Origin: Vicinamibacterales bacterium
GTDB lineage: Bacteria; Acidobacteriota; Vicinamibacteria; Vicinamibacterales; 2-12-FULL-66-21
Reading direction: 5' to 3'
Length of the DNA: 64,000 nt
Assembly: GCA_036496585.1 (NCBI GenBank)
Contig: DASXLB010000004.1
Coordinates: 48,929-112,928, forward strand
Shown here: positions 1 to 10,967 of the stretch, piece by piece
Layout: each line of letters begins with the position of its first letter
Position numbering within the stretch: the first letter of the stretch is position 1
Notes under the pieces: generated by a model
Told to the model about the DNA's origin: nothing
The model's input: only the letters and a program-made list of their open reading frames with translations
The model's database searches: none
Translations under genes and position numbers: made by a program

Positions 1-335
1 CGCTGAATCTGTGCCGCGACTGGTTACGGCGCGAGCGGCGCCAGCCGGTCGTCCAGGCGCCCGAAGGGGTCGATCTCATCGAGATGGCCTCGGCAGCCAC
101 GCCGACCGAGACGGTCGAGGATCTGGTCGCGCGACAGGAAATCAGCGCCGCCGTCGCACGCGTGATGGCGCTCCTGCCCGAAGAGCAGCGCACGGCGATC
201 ATCCTGAAGGAGTACCACGGGCTCACCTTTCAGGAAATCGCGGACATGTTGGATTGCCCGCTGAGCACGGTGAAGACGCGGTTGTATCAGGGCCTCAGCG
301 TCCTGCGCCGCCAGTTGGATAGAACGCATGTGTAA
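1..335 (+). CDS. ECF-type RNA polymerase sigma factor, C-terminal part (5' end outside window)
   Basis: The open frame runs in from the window edge (reading from base 3) and stops at 335, so only the C-terminal ~110 residues are present. The visible part starts with NLCRDWLRRERRQ, the end of a sigma region 2/linker. It then has a region 4 helix-turn-helix: LPEEQRTAIILKEYHGLTFQEIA followed by DCPLSTVKTRLYQGLSVLRRQL. This is the standard layout of extracytoplasmic-function sigma factors, which direct RNA polymerase to stress- or envelope-responsive promoters. Its stop overlaps the start of the anti-sigma gene by 8 bases, so the two are translationally coupled. The family is certain from region 4; the ECF subgroup cannot be told from the fragment. 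Confidence 0.9.
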   Translation, partial: LNLCRDWLRRERRQPVVQAPEGVDLIEMASAATPTETVEDLVARQEISAAVARVMALLPEEQRTAIILKEYHGLTFQEIADMLDCPLSTVKTRLYQGLSVLRRQLDRTHV

Positions 336-1119
336 CAAGATAGACAACGCCGATCTGATTTCCTACCTCTACGAGGATCTCGACGCGGCCGGGCGCGGCG
401 CGTTCGAACGGCATCTGCGCGGCTGCGCCGACTGCCGCGACGAGCTCGCCGCCCTGCGCGCGGTGCGCACCGATTTGCTGCGATGGACCCCGCCCGAGCC
501 GGAATTCGCCTTCCGCCTCGTTGCCGAACCCCGCGCGGCGATGGGCCGTGTCCTGACGCCTGCCGTCGCCTCGTGGCGATCCTGGCTCACACCGGCCGCC
601 GGCCTGGCGGCCGCCGCCGTCCTCGTGCTCGCCGCCGCGGCCGGGCTGGCCCGCATCGAAGTGCACGCCGGCTCCGACGGCTGGACGCTGCGCACCGGCT
701 CGTCGGGCGCCGCGGCGCTCGACTCGACGCGCATGGCGGCGTTCGCGGCGCACGACGTGAACCTGACGGCCGACGACGGCGCGTTCGCCGCGATCGAGCG
801 GCGGATCGCGGCGCTCGAGACGTCGTCGCGCGAAACGGCGGCCTGGCGCAACGTCTCGCTGTCGGCGGCGCGGCCCTCGAATGACGAGGAGCTCATGAGG
901 GTCGTGCGCGAGCTGCTGGCGCAGAGCGAGACGCGCCAGAAGGGTGAGCTGGCGCTCCGCATCGCCCAGGTCATTCGTGACGTCGATGCGCAGCGCGTCG
1001 CCGACCTGAACCGTGTGCAGCAGGGGATCGGCCGCATCGACGCGACGGTCGCGGACGAAGCGGCGGCGCATCGCGAGCTGATGAACTACATCCTGACGTC
1101 GACCTCGAAGACCAGATAG
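328..1119 (+). CDS. membrane-anchored zinc-finger anti-sigma factor
   Basis: 263 residues. The N-terminus carries an H-x3-C-x2-C motif (His29, Cys33, Cys36; HLRGCADC), typical of the ZAS anti-sigma domain that clamps an ECF sigma factor. A single alanine/leucine-rich membrane span lies at about residues 88-108. The remaining ~150 residues would be extracytoplasmic and are charged and helical, possibly coiled-coil. The gene overlaps the sigma gene by 8 bases, the usual sigma/anti-sigma pairing. The inferred role is to hold the sigma factor at the membrane until an envelope signal releases it. The sensor part resembles no domain that I recognise. Confidence 0.88.
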   Translation: MCNKIDNADLISYLYEDLDAAGRGAFERHLRGCADCRDELAALRAVRTDLLRWTPPEPEFAFRLVAEPRAAMGRVLTPAVASWRSWLTPAAGLAAAAVLVLAAAAGLARIEVHAGSDGWTLRTGSSGAAALDSTRMAAFAAHDVNLTADDGAFAAIERRIAALETSSRETAAWRNVSLSAARPSNDEELMRVVRELLAQSETRQKGELALRIAQVIRDVDAQRVADLNRVQQGIGRIDATVADEAAAHRELMNYILTSTSKTR

Positions 1120-1127
1120 GTGCCATC

Positions 1128-1958
1128 GTGAATCGAACGCTACTTCTCGTTACCGTCCTGGCGCTGACCGCCACGAGCGCCCGCGCCCAGGACGCAGTCC
1201 CGCAAACGCCTCCGCCGGCGCGCGCCGACGCAGGACCGAACATGCAGCGCATCTACCATATCCGGCAGATCGAGAGCATGCTGACCAACGCCGTCAAGGC
1301 AGGGGCGGCCTCGCTCGCCAGCGAGCTGAAGATCTCGGAGCCCAACAGCCTGTTCGTGACCGGCAACGCGCGCAGCCGCGGTTTCGAGCTGGCAGGCTAC
1401 GGCGTGTTCTTCGACGTCGACGTGCCGACGATGATGCAGAGCGTGCTGTGGGTGACGCAGCAGCAGCAGCAGCGGCAGTACGTCGATTCGCTGCGCGGCC
1501 GCCTGGCCGATCCGTCGCTCGACCCGTCCGTCCGCAACATGATCAACGTGGAGCTGTCGCGGGTACAACGCGCGATGGATCGCGGGATGATGTATATGTC
1601 AGCTCCGCCGATGCAGCCTGCGCCGCAGGGGCTGGCCGTCGCCGCCACGACCGACGCACCGGCGCTCTCCCCCGTACCGCCGCCGCCGAGCGATCCGCGG
1701 AGCCCCGACGAGCTCTATACCGAGACGATCAAGGGCGCGCTCATCGACGCCATGCTCAGCTACGGCAACGCGCTGCAGCTCGGCGACGACGAGTGGCTGA
1801 CGATTGCGGCGCGCGCCACCAACCAGGGCACGCCGGGCCAGCTCGACGACTCGTCGTCGATCGTGATCCGCGTCAAGGGCAGCGATCTCTCGGCCTACAT
1901 CAAACGGCAGCTCACCCGCGACGAGATCATGAAGAAGATCGAGATCAAGGAAGGATAG
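1128..1958 (+). CDS. exported protein of unknown function, in sigma/anti-sigma operon
   Basis: 276 residues from a GTG start 8 bases after the anti-sigma gene. The first ~20 residues form a signal peptide ending SARAQ, so the protein is exported. The mature protein has a mixed alpha/beta region containing a run of glutamines (QQQQQR, about residue 110), then a proline-rich linker (PPPPS, about residue 185) and a charged C-terminus. I recognise no catalytic motif. Its position directly behind a sigma/anti-sigma pair suggests that it belongs to that regulon or senses or executes the envelope response. That role is inference only. Confidence 0.75.
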   Translation: MNRTLLLVTVLALTATSARAQDAVPQTPPPARADAGPNMQRIYHIRQIESMLTNAVKAGAASLASELKISEPNSLFVTGNARSRGFELAGYGVFFDVDVPTMMQSVLWVTQQQQQRQYVDSLRGRLADPSLDPSVRNMINVELSRVQRAMDRGMMYMSAPPMQPAPQGLAVAATTDAPALSPVPPPPSDPRSPDELYTETIKGALIDAMLSYGNALQLGDDEWLTIAARATNQGTPGQLDDSSSIVIRVKGSDLSAYIKRQLTRDEIMKKIEIKEG

Positions 1959-1959
1959 A

Positions 1960-2487
1960 ATGCCGCTCATGCGGCGTCGTTCCGTTGCGCTCCTCCTATC
2001 CGTCGCAGCCGTGTCCTTGCTGGCTGCGTCGTGTGGCAAGCCCGTCGATCTCAAGCAGGCGCTCCAGGTCGCCGACGAATCGGCCGGCTACCACGACGCC
2101 GGCATCGTCGACGGGCGCAACAAGATCGTCCCGAGCATCACCTTCCGGATCCGCAAGTCGACCGACGACAGCCTGCGGCCGCTCTCCCTGAACGTGGTGT
2201 TCAAGAAGCTGCCGCGCGCCGGCACGGCGGTCCCGCCCGGCCAGCCGACGGAAGAAGACTTCGACGAGGTCTTCAAGCAGAGCGTCTCCTTCACCGGCAG
2301 CCAGACCGACCTGCTGACCGTGCGCGCGAGCGCCGGCTACACGGGCGACCCGCCGCAGTCCCGCGCCGATCTGCTCAAGCACTCGCAGTTCCAGGACATG
2401 CGCGTGCACATCTTCGCCAAGCACAGCTCGTCGCAGTGGGTGGAGATCGCCCACTTCGATCTGCCGCGCCAGCTGCTGACCGAGTAG
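1960..2487 (+). CDS. putative lipoprotein of unknown function
   Basis: 175 residues, one base after the previous stop, with AAGGA a few bases upstream of the ATG. The N-terminus is basic then hydrophobic and ends in a lipobox (LAASC, Cys25), so it is a likely lipoprotein. The rest is a small soluble domain with no motif that I know. It continues the sigma/anti-sigma operon and is followed after one base by the permease. Function is unknown. Confidence 0.75.
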   Translation: MPLMRRRSVALLLSVAAVSLLAASCGKPVDLKQALQVADESAGYHDAGIVDGRNKIVPSITFRIRKSTDDSLRPLSLNVVFKKLPRAGTAVPPGQPTEEDFDEVFKQSVSFTGSQTDLLTVRASAGYTGDPPQSRADLLKHSQFQDMRVHIFAKHSSSQWVEIAHFDLPRQLLTE

Positions 2488-2488
2488 C

Positions 2489-3805
2489 GTGGCGCTCCCG
2501 GCCGGCGCCTTTCTCGAACGGAGGCTCGGTGCGTTCGATGCCGCGGCGATCGTCGTCTCGAACGTCATCGGCGGCGGCATTTTCTTCGTTCCGGTGATCG
2601 TCGCGCAGCTGGTGCCCAACCCCGGCGCTCTGTTGGCGGTATGGGTGGCGGGTGGCACGCTTGCCCTGTTCGGCGCGATGGCTTATGCCGAGCTCGCCGC
2701 CGTGCGGCCGCATGCCGGCGGCGAGTACGTCTACCTCCGCGACGCCTTCGGGCCGGTCGCGGCGTTCCTCACCGGTTGGACGTCGTTCATCGCCGGCTTC
2801 TCGGGCGCGATCGCGGCGAGCGCGGTCGCGCTTGCCGACTACGTCACCCGCTTCGTGCCGGGAGCGGCGCACGCCCGGCCGGTCCTCGCGCTGACGGCGA
2901 TCGCGGCGCTGACGCTCGTGCACGTGCGCGGCGTCGGTCCGGGGCGGCTCGTCCAGAACCTGCTGGCCGGATTGAAGGTCGCCGGCATCCTGATCATCGT
3001 GGCGGCCGGGTTCGCATTCGGCCACGGCCACGCCGAGAATCTGACGCCGGCCGGCCACGCGGCTGCCGTACCGTGGCTGCTCGCGCTGGTGCCGGTGATG
3101 TTCACCTATTCGGGCTGGAACGCCGCTGCCTATGTCGCCGAGGAGGTGCGCGATCCGTCGCGCAACGTGCCGCTGGCGCTCGGCCTCGGGACGCTGGCGG
3201 TGGTGGCCATCTACGTCCTGCTGAACGCGCTGTATCTCTACGCGATCCCGGTGGGGGAGCTGTCGGCCGTGCCGGGCGGGCGGCTGCTCGACACCGCCGC
3301 TGAACGAATGTTCGGCGTCGCAGCGGGCCACCTGCTCGCGGTCTTCACGATCGTCAGCCTGTCGGCGAGCGTCAGCGCGATGATTCTCGCGGGCCCGCGC
3401 GTCTACTTCGCGATGGCGCGCGACGGCATGTTCGTGCGCGCCGCCGGGCGCGTGCATCCGCGCTTCCACACCCCGGCCGCGGCGATCATCGCGCAGAGCA
3501 TCTGGAGCGCGGTGCTGGTGCTGTCGGGCACGCTGTCGCAGCTGGTGAGCTATACCGGATTCGCGGTGGTGCTGTTTTCGGCCGTCGCGGTGAGCGCACT
3601 CTTCGTGCTGCGGCGCCGCGATGCGCTGGGACGTGCGCCGGCCTTCTCGGCGATCGGATATCCCTGGGCGCCAGCGCTGTTCGTGATCGCGAGCGCGGTC
3701 ATGCTCGGCAACGAGGTCTGGCGCAATCCGCTGCCGACGCTGGTGGGCAGCGCGCTCATCGCCGCCGGCGTCCCTGTGTATTTTCTGGTGCGCGCCCGCC
3801 GCTGA
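2489..3805 (+). CDS. APC-superfamily amino-acid permease
   Basis: 438 residues from a GTG start one base after the preceding stop. The N-terminus has the APC-family glycine-rich first helix (SNVIGGGIFFVP), which forms the substrate site in LeuT-fold transporters. About eleven to twelve hydrophobic spans follow, matching the family in length and layout. The likely role is import or exchange of an amino acid or related compound across the inner membrane. The substrate cannot be predicted from sequence alone. It appears to be the last gene of the sigma/anti-sigma operon and converges on a small minus-strand membrane protein gene with a 12-base gap. Confidence 0.88.
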   Translation: MALPAGAFLERRLGAFDAAAIVVSNVIGGGIFFVPVIVAQLVPNPGALLAVWVAGGTLALFGAMAYAELAAVRPHAGGEYVYLRDAFGPVAAFLTGWTSFIAGFSGAIAASAVALADYVTRFVPGAAHARPVLALTAIAALTLVHVRGVGPGRLVQNLLAGLKVAGILIIVAAGFAFGHGHAENLTPAGHAAAVPWLLALVPVMFTYSGWNAAAYVAEEVRDPSRNVPLALGLGTLAVVAIYVLLNALYLYAIPVGELSAVPGGRLLDTAAERMFGVAAGHLLAVFTIVSLSASVSAMILAGPRVYFAMARDGMFVRAAGRVHPRFHTPAAAIIAQSIWSAVLVLSGTLSQLVSYTGFAVVLFSAVAVSALFVLRRRDALGRAPAFSAIGYPWAPALFVIASAVMLGNEVWRNPLPTLVGSALIAAGVPVYFLVRARR

Positions 3806-3817
3806 GCGCGGCCGCCC

Positions 3818-4186
3818 TCACGGCGCGCTCGTCAGCAACGCGATCAGGGTCGCGGCCGCAAGCGCACCATCGCTCGCCGCAAACAGCAGAAAACTCGCCG
3901 GTGAATGGCCGCGCACGACATAGTCGAGCAGGAAGGCCGCCGCGCCGCCGAACTTCAGCAGCGGGCCCATGACCCAGAGATACCAGCGGGCGCCGGCCGG
4001 ATCACGATAGGGGAAGTAATAGCCGATACCGACAGCCAGGAGAAACAGGCCGTTGAGATCGGCGAAAATCGGCGGCTGCGGGGGGGTTACGCCGAACAGC
4101 GCCGCGAACCGATTTGCGGCGAGCAGGAGAAAGAGGCCGATCGCCGCGTCATACACGCCAGAGATCGCGGCGACCAGCCTGAGCAC
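3818..4186 (-). CDS. small four-helix membrane protein of unknown function
   Basis: 122 residues from a GTG start. Four hydrophobic stretches are visible (about residues 4-29, 42-60, 68-88 and 98-118), and the loop between the first two contains GVTPPQPPIFADLNG. It starts 5 bases after the stop of the upstream PEGA-domain gene, so the two are probably co-transcribed. It looks like a small DUF-type integral membrane protein. I do not recognise the family with certainty and assign no function. Confidence 0.7.
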   Translation of the reverse strand: MLRLVAAISGVYDAAIGLFLLLAANRFAALFGVTPPQPPIFADLNGLFLLAVGIGYYFPYRDPAGARWYLWVMGPLLKFGGAAAFLLDYVVRGHSPASFLLFAASDGALAAATLIALLTSAP

Positions 4187-4191
4187 GGAGG

Positions 4192-5268
4192 CTATTGGCT
4201 TTTCTTCATGTCGCCGGCGAAGGTCACGGTCTGCTCCGGCGTGATCAGCACGTCGAATTCCGTCGTTTCGTAACCCTCGGCGCGCATCTCGACCTTGTGT
4301 CGTCCGCCGTTGAGCGTCAGTTTCTGGAATGCGCCGTCGAATTCGTCGACCGTGCCGACATAGAAGCCGTCGACGTAGACCTTGGCGTTGCGCGGCTTCA
4401 CCTTCAACTTGAGGTTGCCCTGATCGTGTCCGCCGTAGACCTTGCTCGAATACGCGCCGTAGCCGGCGCCGTAGTCGTAGGGGTCGCTATAGTACGGATC
4501 GATGTAGCCCGACGGGATGCCGTAGCCCATTCCGAACGGTGCGTAGAGCGGGTATCCGTAGAAGCCCTGATCGTAGAAGCCGAGTCCAAGCCCGTACCCG
4601 AACCCGCCATAGAAGTACGGATCGTAGCGGCCGCTATAGGGCAGCCGATCAGCCGCGCTGGCGGGCGGTCTCGGACCGACGCGCGTCACCGCGGTCCCGG
4701 TGGCGGGGTGATCGTTGCGCGGCCGGCTCCAGCTCGGAACTTCCGGCGCGCCGGCGACGTTGTTCGGCGCGCCTTCGCTGGCGCGACGCCCGCTGGCGGC
4801 GTTCGACGCCGCAACACCGCGGTTCACGGCGCGATCGCCGCCGCCGGCCGGGGCCGAACGCGCCGGGCTCGGGCTCGGCGTGCTGCCGCTCGACGAGCGC
4901 GGCGCGGCCTGTCCTGACGGTGTCCGCGCCTGCGCCGACGCGCCGCGCGTGCCGCTCTCGCTGTAATTGTTCCGGCGTTCCGGAGCCACCATCCGGACGC
5001 CGCGGTCGCCCATGCTGATCGACGGGGACGCCATCGCCGAGGCCGAAGGTGAGCCCGCGCTCGAGCCGCTCGTGCTCGACGAGCCGCCGCTGGTGGCGAT
5101 GTTGCCGCCCCCGCCGCTGCTTCCGCTGCTCGTGGTCGTACCCCCACCGCCGCCGCTGGAGCGATCGCCGCTGCCGGCCGCAGGCGAAGGACGCTGCGCC
5201 AGCGCCGGACCGGCCGTCAACAGGAGGGTTGCGACGAAGCTGCCGAGCCTGAACGTGGATCGCTTCAT
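4192..5268 (-). CDS. exported Tyr/Gly-rich protein with C-terminal PEGA domain
   Basis: 358 residues from the ATG at 5268, which has a GGGGAG ribosome site and a clear signal peptide (ending GPALAQ). An upstream in-frame extension to 5511 is possible but lacks these signals. The mature protein has a long low-complexity Ser/Gly/Pro/Ala region (about residues 25-200), then a Tyr/Gly-rich block ([11 protein letters not shown] and similar, about residues 205-275). It ends in a PEGA-like domain ([17 protein letters not shown], then a [13 protein letters not shown] motif). PEGA domains are small beta modules found on surface proteins. The low-complexity part may span a cell-wall or outer layer. It is transcribed with the small membrane protein downstream. 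Confidence 0.82.
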   Translation of the reverse strand: MKRSTFRLGSFVATLLLTAGPALAQRPSPAAGSGDRSSGGGGGTTTSSGSSGGGGNIATSGGSSSTSGSSAGSPSASAMASPSISMGDRGVRMVAPERRNNYSESGTRGASAQARTPSGQAAPRSSSGSTPSPSPARSAPAGGGDRAVNRGVAASNAASGRRASEGAPNNVAGAPEVPSWSRPRNDHPATGTAVTRVGPRPPASAADRLPYSGRYDPYFYGGFGYGLGLGFYDQGFYGYPLYAPFGMGYGIPSGYIDPYYSDPYDYGAGYGAYSSKVYGGHDQGNLKLKVKPRNAKVYVDGFYVGTVDEFDGAFQKLTLNGGRHKVEMRAEGYETTEFDVLITPEQTVTFAGDMKKSQ

Positions 5269-5416
5269 AATGCGTCTCCCCGAGGCGTATTGTGCAACAG
5301 AACTGCCACAAATGGATCCCGGAAATACAACGTCGGAATTAGACGTCTGGCTGAGGTTGTCACCGGTTCCAGACGCCCCACTGTCTCCTTTTCGCTTGAT
5401 ACACTCGGGATTTGAC

Positions 5417-5944
5417 ATGTTCCAGGCAACCACGGTTCTGGCGGTGCGGCACAACGGGCAGGCGGTGATGGCCAGCGACGGCCAGGTCACCCTGGGGAAC
5501 ACGGTCGTCAAGCAGCGCGCCCGGAAGATCCGCCGGCTTTATAACGATCGCATCCTCGCGGGTTTTGCCGGCTCCGCGGCCGATTCGTTCGCGCTCTTCG
5601 CCCGCTTCGAAGCCAAGCTGGAACAGTATCGCGGCAATCTGGAGCGATCCGCCGTCGAGCTCGCCAAGGACTGGCGGACAGATCGCATGCTGCGGCGCCT
5701 CGAAGCGATGCTGGTCGTGATGGACGCGACCGCGACCTACCTGCTGTCCGGCACCGGCGATCTCATCGAGCCCGACGACGGCATTGTCGCGATCGGCTCG
5801 GGAGGTCCGTTCGCGCTCGCGGCCGCCAAGGCTCTCGCCGCGCACACCGGGCTCGACGCGCGCGCCATCGCGGAACACTCCATGCAGATCGCCGCGTCGA
5901 TCTGCATCTATTCCAACGACACGCTGACCATCGAAACGCTATAG
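5417..5944 (+). CDS. hslV: ATP-dependent protease HslVU, peptidase subunit
   Basis: 175 residues. The ATG at 5417 has GGGA 6 bases upstream and gives the usual MFQATT N-terminus; the longer upstream frame has no family similarity. Processing before Thr5 would expose the catalytic N-terminal threonine, followed by VLAVRHNG and [33 protein letters not shown] and AIGSGGPFA are further HslV signatures. The protein forms the proteasome-like chamber of HslVU in the cytoplasm and degrades unfolded or regulatory proteins fed by HslU. The hslU gene follows after 10 bases, the standard arrangement. Length matches the family (about 175-180 residues). Confidence 0.97.
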   Translation: MFQATTVLAVRHNGQAVMASDGQVTLGNTVVKQRARKIRRLYNDRILAGFAGSAADSFALFARFEAKLEQYRGNLERSAVELAKDWRTDRMLRRLEAMLVVMDATATYLLSGTGDLIEPDDGIVAIGSGGPFALAAAKALAAHTGLDARAIAEHSMQIAASICIYSNDTLTIETL

Positions 5945-5954
5945 GCGATTCGCC

Positions 5955-7337
5955 ATGCCGATTTATCTTCCCGAAGCGACCGTCTCGACCGTGCAATCGC
6001 TGACCCCGCGGCAGATTGTCGTCGAACTCGACAAGTACGTCGTCGGCCAGCACCAGGCCAAGCGCGCCGTCGCGATCGCGCTGCGCAACCGGATGCGCCG
6101 CCAGAAGCTGTCGCCCGACATGGCCGAGGAGGTGGCGCCCAAGAACATCCTCATGATCGGCCCGACCGGCGTCGGCAAGACCGAAATCGCGCGCCGGCTG
6201 GCGAAGCTCGCGCAGTCCCCCTTCCTCAAGATCGAGGCGTCGAAGTTCACCGAAGTGGGCTACGTGGGGCGGGACGTCGAGTCGATGATCCGCGACCTGA
6301 CCGAGATCGCGGTCGACCTCGTGCGCGAGGAGCGCACGGCGGAGGTCCGCGAGAAGGCGAGGCAGGCGGCCGAGGAGCGGGTCCTGGATCTGCTGCTGCC
6401 GCCGCTGCCGACGGCGTCGGAATACGACGAGCAGGCCGCGTCGATCCGCGAGCAGGCGCAGCGGACGCGCGAAAAGCTGCGCGAGCAGCTGCGCGACGGC
6501 CGGCTCGATCACAAACAGGTCGAGATCGACATCCGCGAGAAGTCGTTCCCGTCCTTCGAGATCATCCAGGGCGGCGCGGTCGAGGAGATCGACATCAACG
6601 TCAAGGAGATGCTGCCGGGTCTTTTCCAGGGGCGCACCCGCAAGCGTCGGGTGCTCGTGCCGCAGGCGCTCGAGGCGTTGCGCCAGGAGGAGGAGCAGAA
6701 GCTCGTCGACATGGAGACCGTAGCGCGCGCCGCCGTCGAGCGCGTGCAGCAGTCCGGCATCGTGTTCCTCGACGAAATCGACAAGGTCGCCGGGCGCGAA
6801 GGCGGCCACGGCCCCGACGTCAGCCGCGAGGGAGTACAGCGCGACATCCTGCCGATCGTCGAGGGCACGACGGTGAACACGAAGTACGGGATGGTCCGCA
6901 CCGACCACATCCTGTTCATCGCCGCCGGCGCGTTCCACGTCTCGAAGCCGTCGGACCTGATTCCCGAACTGCAGGGGCGGTTCCCGATCCGGGTCGAGCT
7001 CGAGGCGCTCGGCCGCGAGGATTTCGTGCGCATCCTGACCGAGCCGAAGAGCGCGCTGGTCCGCCAGTACACGGCGCTCCTCGCGACCGAGGGGGTCGAG
7101 CTCGAGTTCACGCCCGACGCGATCGAGCGCATCGCCGACGTGGCGACGTTCGTCAACGAGCGCACCGAGAACATCGGCGCGCGGCGGCTGCACACGGTGA
7201 TGGAGAAACTGCTCGACGAGGTCTCGTTCGACGCGCCGGAGCTGCAGGAGAAGCGCCTGCGCATCGACGCCGCCTACGTCGATCGCATGCTCAGCGCGAT
7301 TGCCAAGAACGAAGATCTCTCGCGATATATCCTGTAG
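5955..7337 (+). CDS. hslU: ATP-dependent protease HslVU, AAA+ unfoldase subunit
   Basis: 460 residues, full length for the family. The N-terminus [18 protein letters not shown] is the HslU signature. Walker A is GPTGVGKT (residues 69-76), and Walker B is IVFLDEID (about residues 269-276). The intermediate domain lies between them (about residues 110-240). The C-terminus ends SRYIL, the tail that inserts into HslV pockets to open the peptidase. HslU hydrolyses ATP to unfold substrates and thread them into HslV. It sits directly behind hslV and is expected to be co-translated from one message. Confidence 0.97.
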   Translation: MPIYLPEATVSTVQSLTPRQIVVELDKYVVGQHQAKRAVAIALRNRMRRQKLSPDMAEEVAPKNILMIGPTGVGKTEIARRLAKLAQSPFLKIEASKFTEVGYVGRDVESMIRDLTEIAVDLVREERTAEVREKARQAAEERVLDLLLPPLPTASEYDEQAASIREQAQRTREKLREQLRDGRLDHKQVEIDIREKSFPSFEIIQGGAVEEIDINVKEMLPGLFQGRTRKRRVLVPQALEALRQEEEQKLVDMETVARAAVERVQQSGIVFLDEIDKVAGREGGHGPDVSREGVQRDILPIVEGTTVNTKYGMVRTDHILFIAAGAFHVSKPSDLIPELQGRFPIRVELEALGREDFVRILTEPKSALVRQYTALLATEGVELEFTPDAIERIADVATFVNERTENIGARRLHTVMEKLLDEVSFDAPELQEKRLRIDAAYVDRMLSAIAKNEDLSRYIL

Positions 7338-7341
7338 GGCG

Positions 7342-8616
7342 TTGCGCAATCCCGGATTTCGGCTGTTCGGCGCCGCGCTCGCCGTGCTCGCGCTGGGTGC
7401 CGGGTGCGGCAAGAAAGGGGCGCCGCGCGCGCCGCTCAACCTCGCGCCCGAGGCGCCCCGCAGCGTCACCTCCCGCCGGCTCGGCGACACTGTCTATCTG
7501 CAGATGATCGTGCCGGACAAGGCCATGAACGGGCGCGGCGAGTTCTCGGTCGATCACGTCGACGTCTACGCGGTGACGGTGGCGCCCGGCACTCCGACGC
7601 CGCCGACCCGCAACTTCATCAAGCCGGCGCACGTCATCGCCAGCATTCCGATTCAGCCGCCGGCCGATCCGGATGCGCCCGAACCCGAGACGCCGGATCC
7701 ACGGCCGCGGCCCGGCGAGACGGTCACCTTCGCCGAGACCGTCACCGAAGCGCAGCTGACGCCGACGCCGATCGAGCCCGTCGCCGCCGACAAGGCGGCG
7801 GCGAAGGAGACGGCCGGCAGGGGCGCGAAGAACGGCCGGAAGAAGCAAAACGAACCCGCGGCCGCCGCGCCGGCCGCGCCGCCGCCCGGGCCCGTCGGCC
7901 CGCCGGTGCTGACCCGCTTCTACATGTTGATGGGCGTACCGAAGAAAGGGCGCGGCATGGTGCCGTCGGCGCGCGTCGAAGTGCCGCTGCTGCAGCCGCC
8001 AGGCGCGCCGAGCCCCGGCATCTCCTCCGCCGACGAGACCTCGGTGACCGTGACCTGGCAGCCGCCTCCCTCGTCGACCGACGAGGTGCCGGGCGTGCTC
8101 TACAACGTGTATGCTGCGCGCGCCGACGCGACGGCGCCCCAGCCGGCCGCCGGGCAGCGGGTGGCGCCGGTGCCGCTCAACCCGGCGCCGCTGAGCGACA
8201 CGGCGTTCACCCGTGCCGGCGCCGAGCCCGGCAAGGAGCAGTGCTTCGTGGTGCGCAGCCTCGCGCCGGTCGGCACGGCGGTGATCGAGAGCGATCCAAG
8301 CCGTCCGATCTGCATCACGCCGAAAGACACGTTTCCGCCGGCCGCGCCGAAAGGGCTGGCCGCGGTGGCGAGCACCGGCTCGATCAATCTGATCTGGGAC
8401 GCCAACGGCGAGTCCGATCTGGCCGGCTATGTCGTCTTGCGCGGCGAGGCCCCCGGTGCCACACTGCAGCCGCTCACGGCCGAGCCGATCAAGGAGACGC
8501 GCTATACGGATCGCAGCGCCAGCGCCGGCGTCCGCTACGCGTACCAGGTGATCGCCGTCGACCGTGCCGGCAATCGCAGCGCGCCGTCGAACCGGGTGGA
8601 AGAAGCGGCGCGATGA
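7342..8616 (+). CDS. lipoprotein with fibronectin type III-like repeats
   Basis: About 424 residues from the TTG at 7342; an upstream start at 7300 would overlap hslU and place residues before the signal peptide. The N-terminus ends in a lipobox (LGAGC) followed by GKKGAPRAP, so it is likely a lipoprotein. A Pro/Ala-rich middle region contains a Lys-rich stretch. Two fibronectin type III-like beta domains follow (SVTVTWQPP...YNVYAA and [20 protein letters not shown]...[13 protein letters not shown]). Such modules mediate protein or glycan contacts at the cell surface. The start is the least certain part. No enzyme motif is present. Confidence 0.78.
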   Translation: MRNPGFRLFGAALAVLALGAGCGKKGAPRAPLNLAPEAPRSVTSRRLGDTVYLQMIVPDKAMNGRGEFSVDHVDVYAVTVAPGTPTPPTRNFIKPAHVIASIPIQPPADPDAPEPETPDPRPRPGETVTFAETVTEAQLTPTPIEPVAADKAAAKETAGRGAKNGRKKQNEPAAAAPAAPPPGPVGPPVLTRFYMLMGVPKKGRGMVPSARVEVPLLQPPGAPSPGISSADETSVTVTWQPPPSSTDEVPGVLYNVYAARADATAPQPAAGQRVAPVPLNPAPLSDTAFTRAGAEPGKEQCFVVRSLAPVGTAVIESDPSRPICITPKDTFPPAAPKGLAAVASTGSINLIWDANGESDLAGYVVLRGEAPGATLQPLTAEPIKETRYTDRSASAGVRYAYQVIAVDRAGNRSAPSNRVEEAAR

Positions 8617-8632
8617 ACGGAGGGGGACAGTC

Positions 8633-9292
8633 ATGAAGATCTTCATCGATACGGGCAACCTGCAGGACATCCAGAGGCTGGTGCCGCTCGGCATCATCGA
8701 CGGCATCACCACCAACCCCTCGCTGCTCGCCAAGGAACCCGGCGACTACCGAGACAACCTGAAGAAGATCTGCCAGATCGTGCAGGGACCGACCAGCGCC
8801 GAGGTCGTCGAGACCGAGGCCGAGGCGATGATCCGGCAGGGGCGCGATCTGTCGAAGATCGATCCGCACATCGTCGTCAAGGTGCCGCTGACGCGCGACG
8901 GCATCAAGGCCTGCAAGCAGCTGTCGAGCGAAGGTCTCAAGGTGAACGTGACCTTGTGCTTCACGCCGGGACAGGCCCTGCTCGCCGCGAAGGTCGGCGC
9001 CACCTACATCAGCCCGTTCGTCGGCCGCCTCGACGACATCGGGACACCGGGGATGGAGCTGATCCGCGACATCGTCGAGATCTACAACAACTACGACTTC
9101 AAGACCGAGGTGCTCGTCGCCAGCACACGCGGTCCGATGCACATTGTCGAGGCGGCGCGCATGGGGGCCGACATCTGCACCTGCCCGCCGGCGGTGATCG
9201 ACGCGCTCTTCAACCATCCGCTGACCGACAGCGGCCTGAAGAAGTTCCTGGCGGACTGGGACAAGGCCTACGGTGCAACGGCGCAGCGATAG
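8633..9292 (+). CDS. fsa: transaldolase-like fructose-6-phosphate aldolase
   Basis: 219 residues from the ATG at 8633, preceded by a strong GGAGGGGGA ribosome site. The short transaldolase/FSA fold is clear: [13 protein letters not shown], then [12 protein letters not shown]. The Schiff-base lysine is Lys83 in HIVVKVPLT, with [19 protein letters not shown] and [12 protein letters not shown] following. Length matches the FSA/TalC subfamily (about 215-220) rather than classical transaldolase. The enzyme either cleaves fructose 6-phosphate to dihydroxyacetone and glyceraldehyde 3-phosphate or acts as a transaldolase in the pentose phosphate pathway. Motifs alone do not separate the two activities. 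It lies between the lipoprotein gene and the carboxylase genes, in the same direction. Confidence 0.9.
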   Translation: MKIFIDTGNLQDIQRLVPLGIIDGITTNPSLLAKEPGDYRDNLKKICQIVQGPTSAEVVETEAEAMIRQGRDLSKIDPHIVVKVPLTRDGIKACKQLSSEGLKVNVTLCFTPGQALLAAKVGATYISPFVGRLDDIGTPGMELIRDIVEIYNNYDFKTEVLVASTRGPMHIVEAARMGADICTCPPAVIDALFNHPLTDSGLKKFLADWDKAYGATAQR

Positions 9293-9297
9293 CGTGA

Positions 9298-9357
9298 CGC
9301 CGACGTGCGCGCGAGAGCGCCTGTAGGGGGGCTTCGGGGAGCGACACCCCCGAATGA
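9298..9357 (-). repeat. dispersed GC-rich intergenic element, copy 1
   Basis: The gap between the aldolase and carboxylase genes, read on the minus strand, is TTCGGGGGTGTCGCTCCCCG... followed by a C-rich stretch and GCGCTCTCGCGCGC. The same layout recurs at 49711-49775 on the plus strand: an imperfect palindrome around GTCGC, then CCCC, then the exact 14-mer GCGCTCTCGCGCGC, then GTCGGCG. The palindrome arms could form a hairpin in RNA. It is an apparent dispersed repeat family of about 60 bases with no coding capacity. Confidence 0.6.
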
Positions 9358-9360
9358 AAA

Positions 9361-10908
<1,548 letters not shown>

Positions 10909-10967
10909 CGCCTGGTACGTCGAGGGCCGGGGAGAACGGCCCCGGGAAGCCGATTACAATTGACGGC

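Noticed and set aside
4967-5416. N-terminal extension of HslV to 325 residues
   Set aside because: The added residues are Pro/Ser-rich shadow of the opposite PEGA gene, and the catalytic threonine must lie close to the N-terminus.
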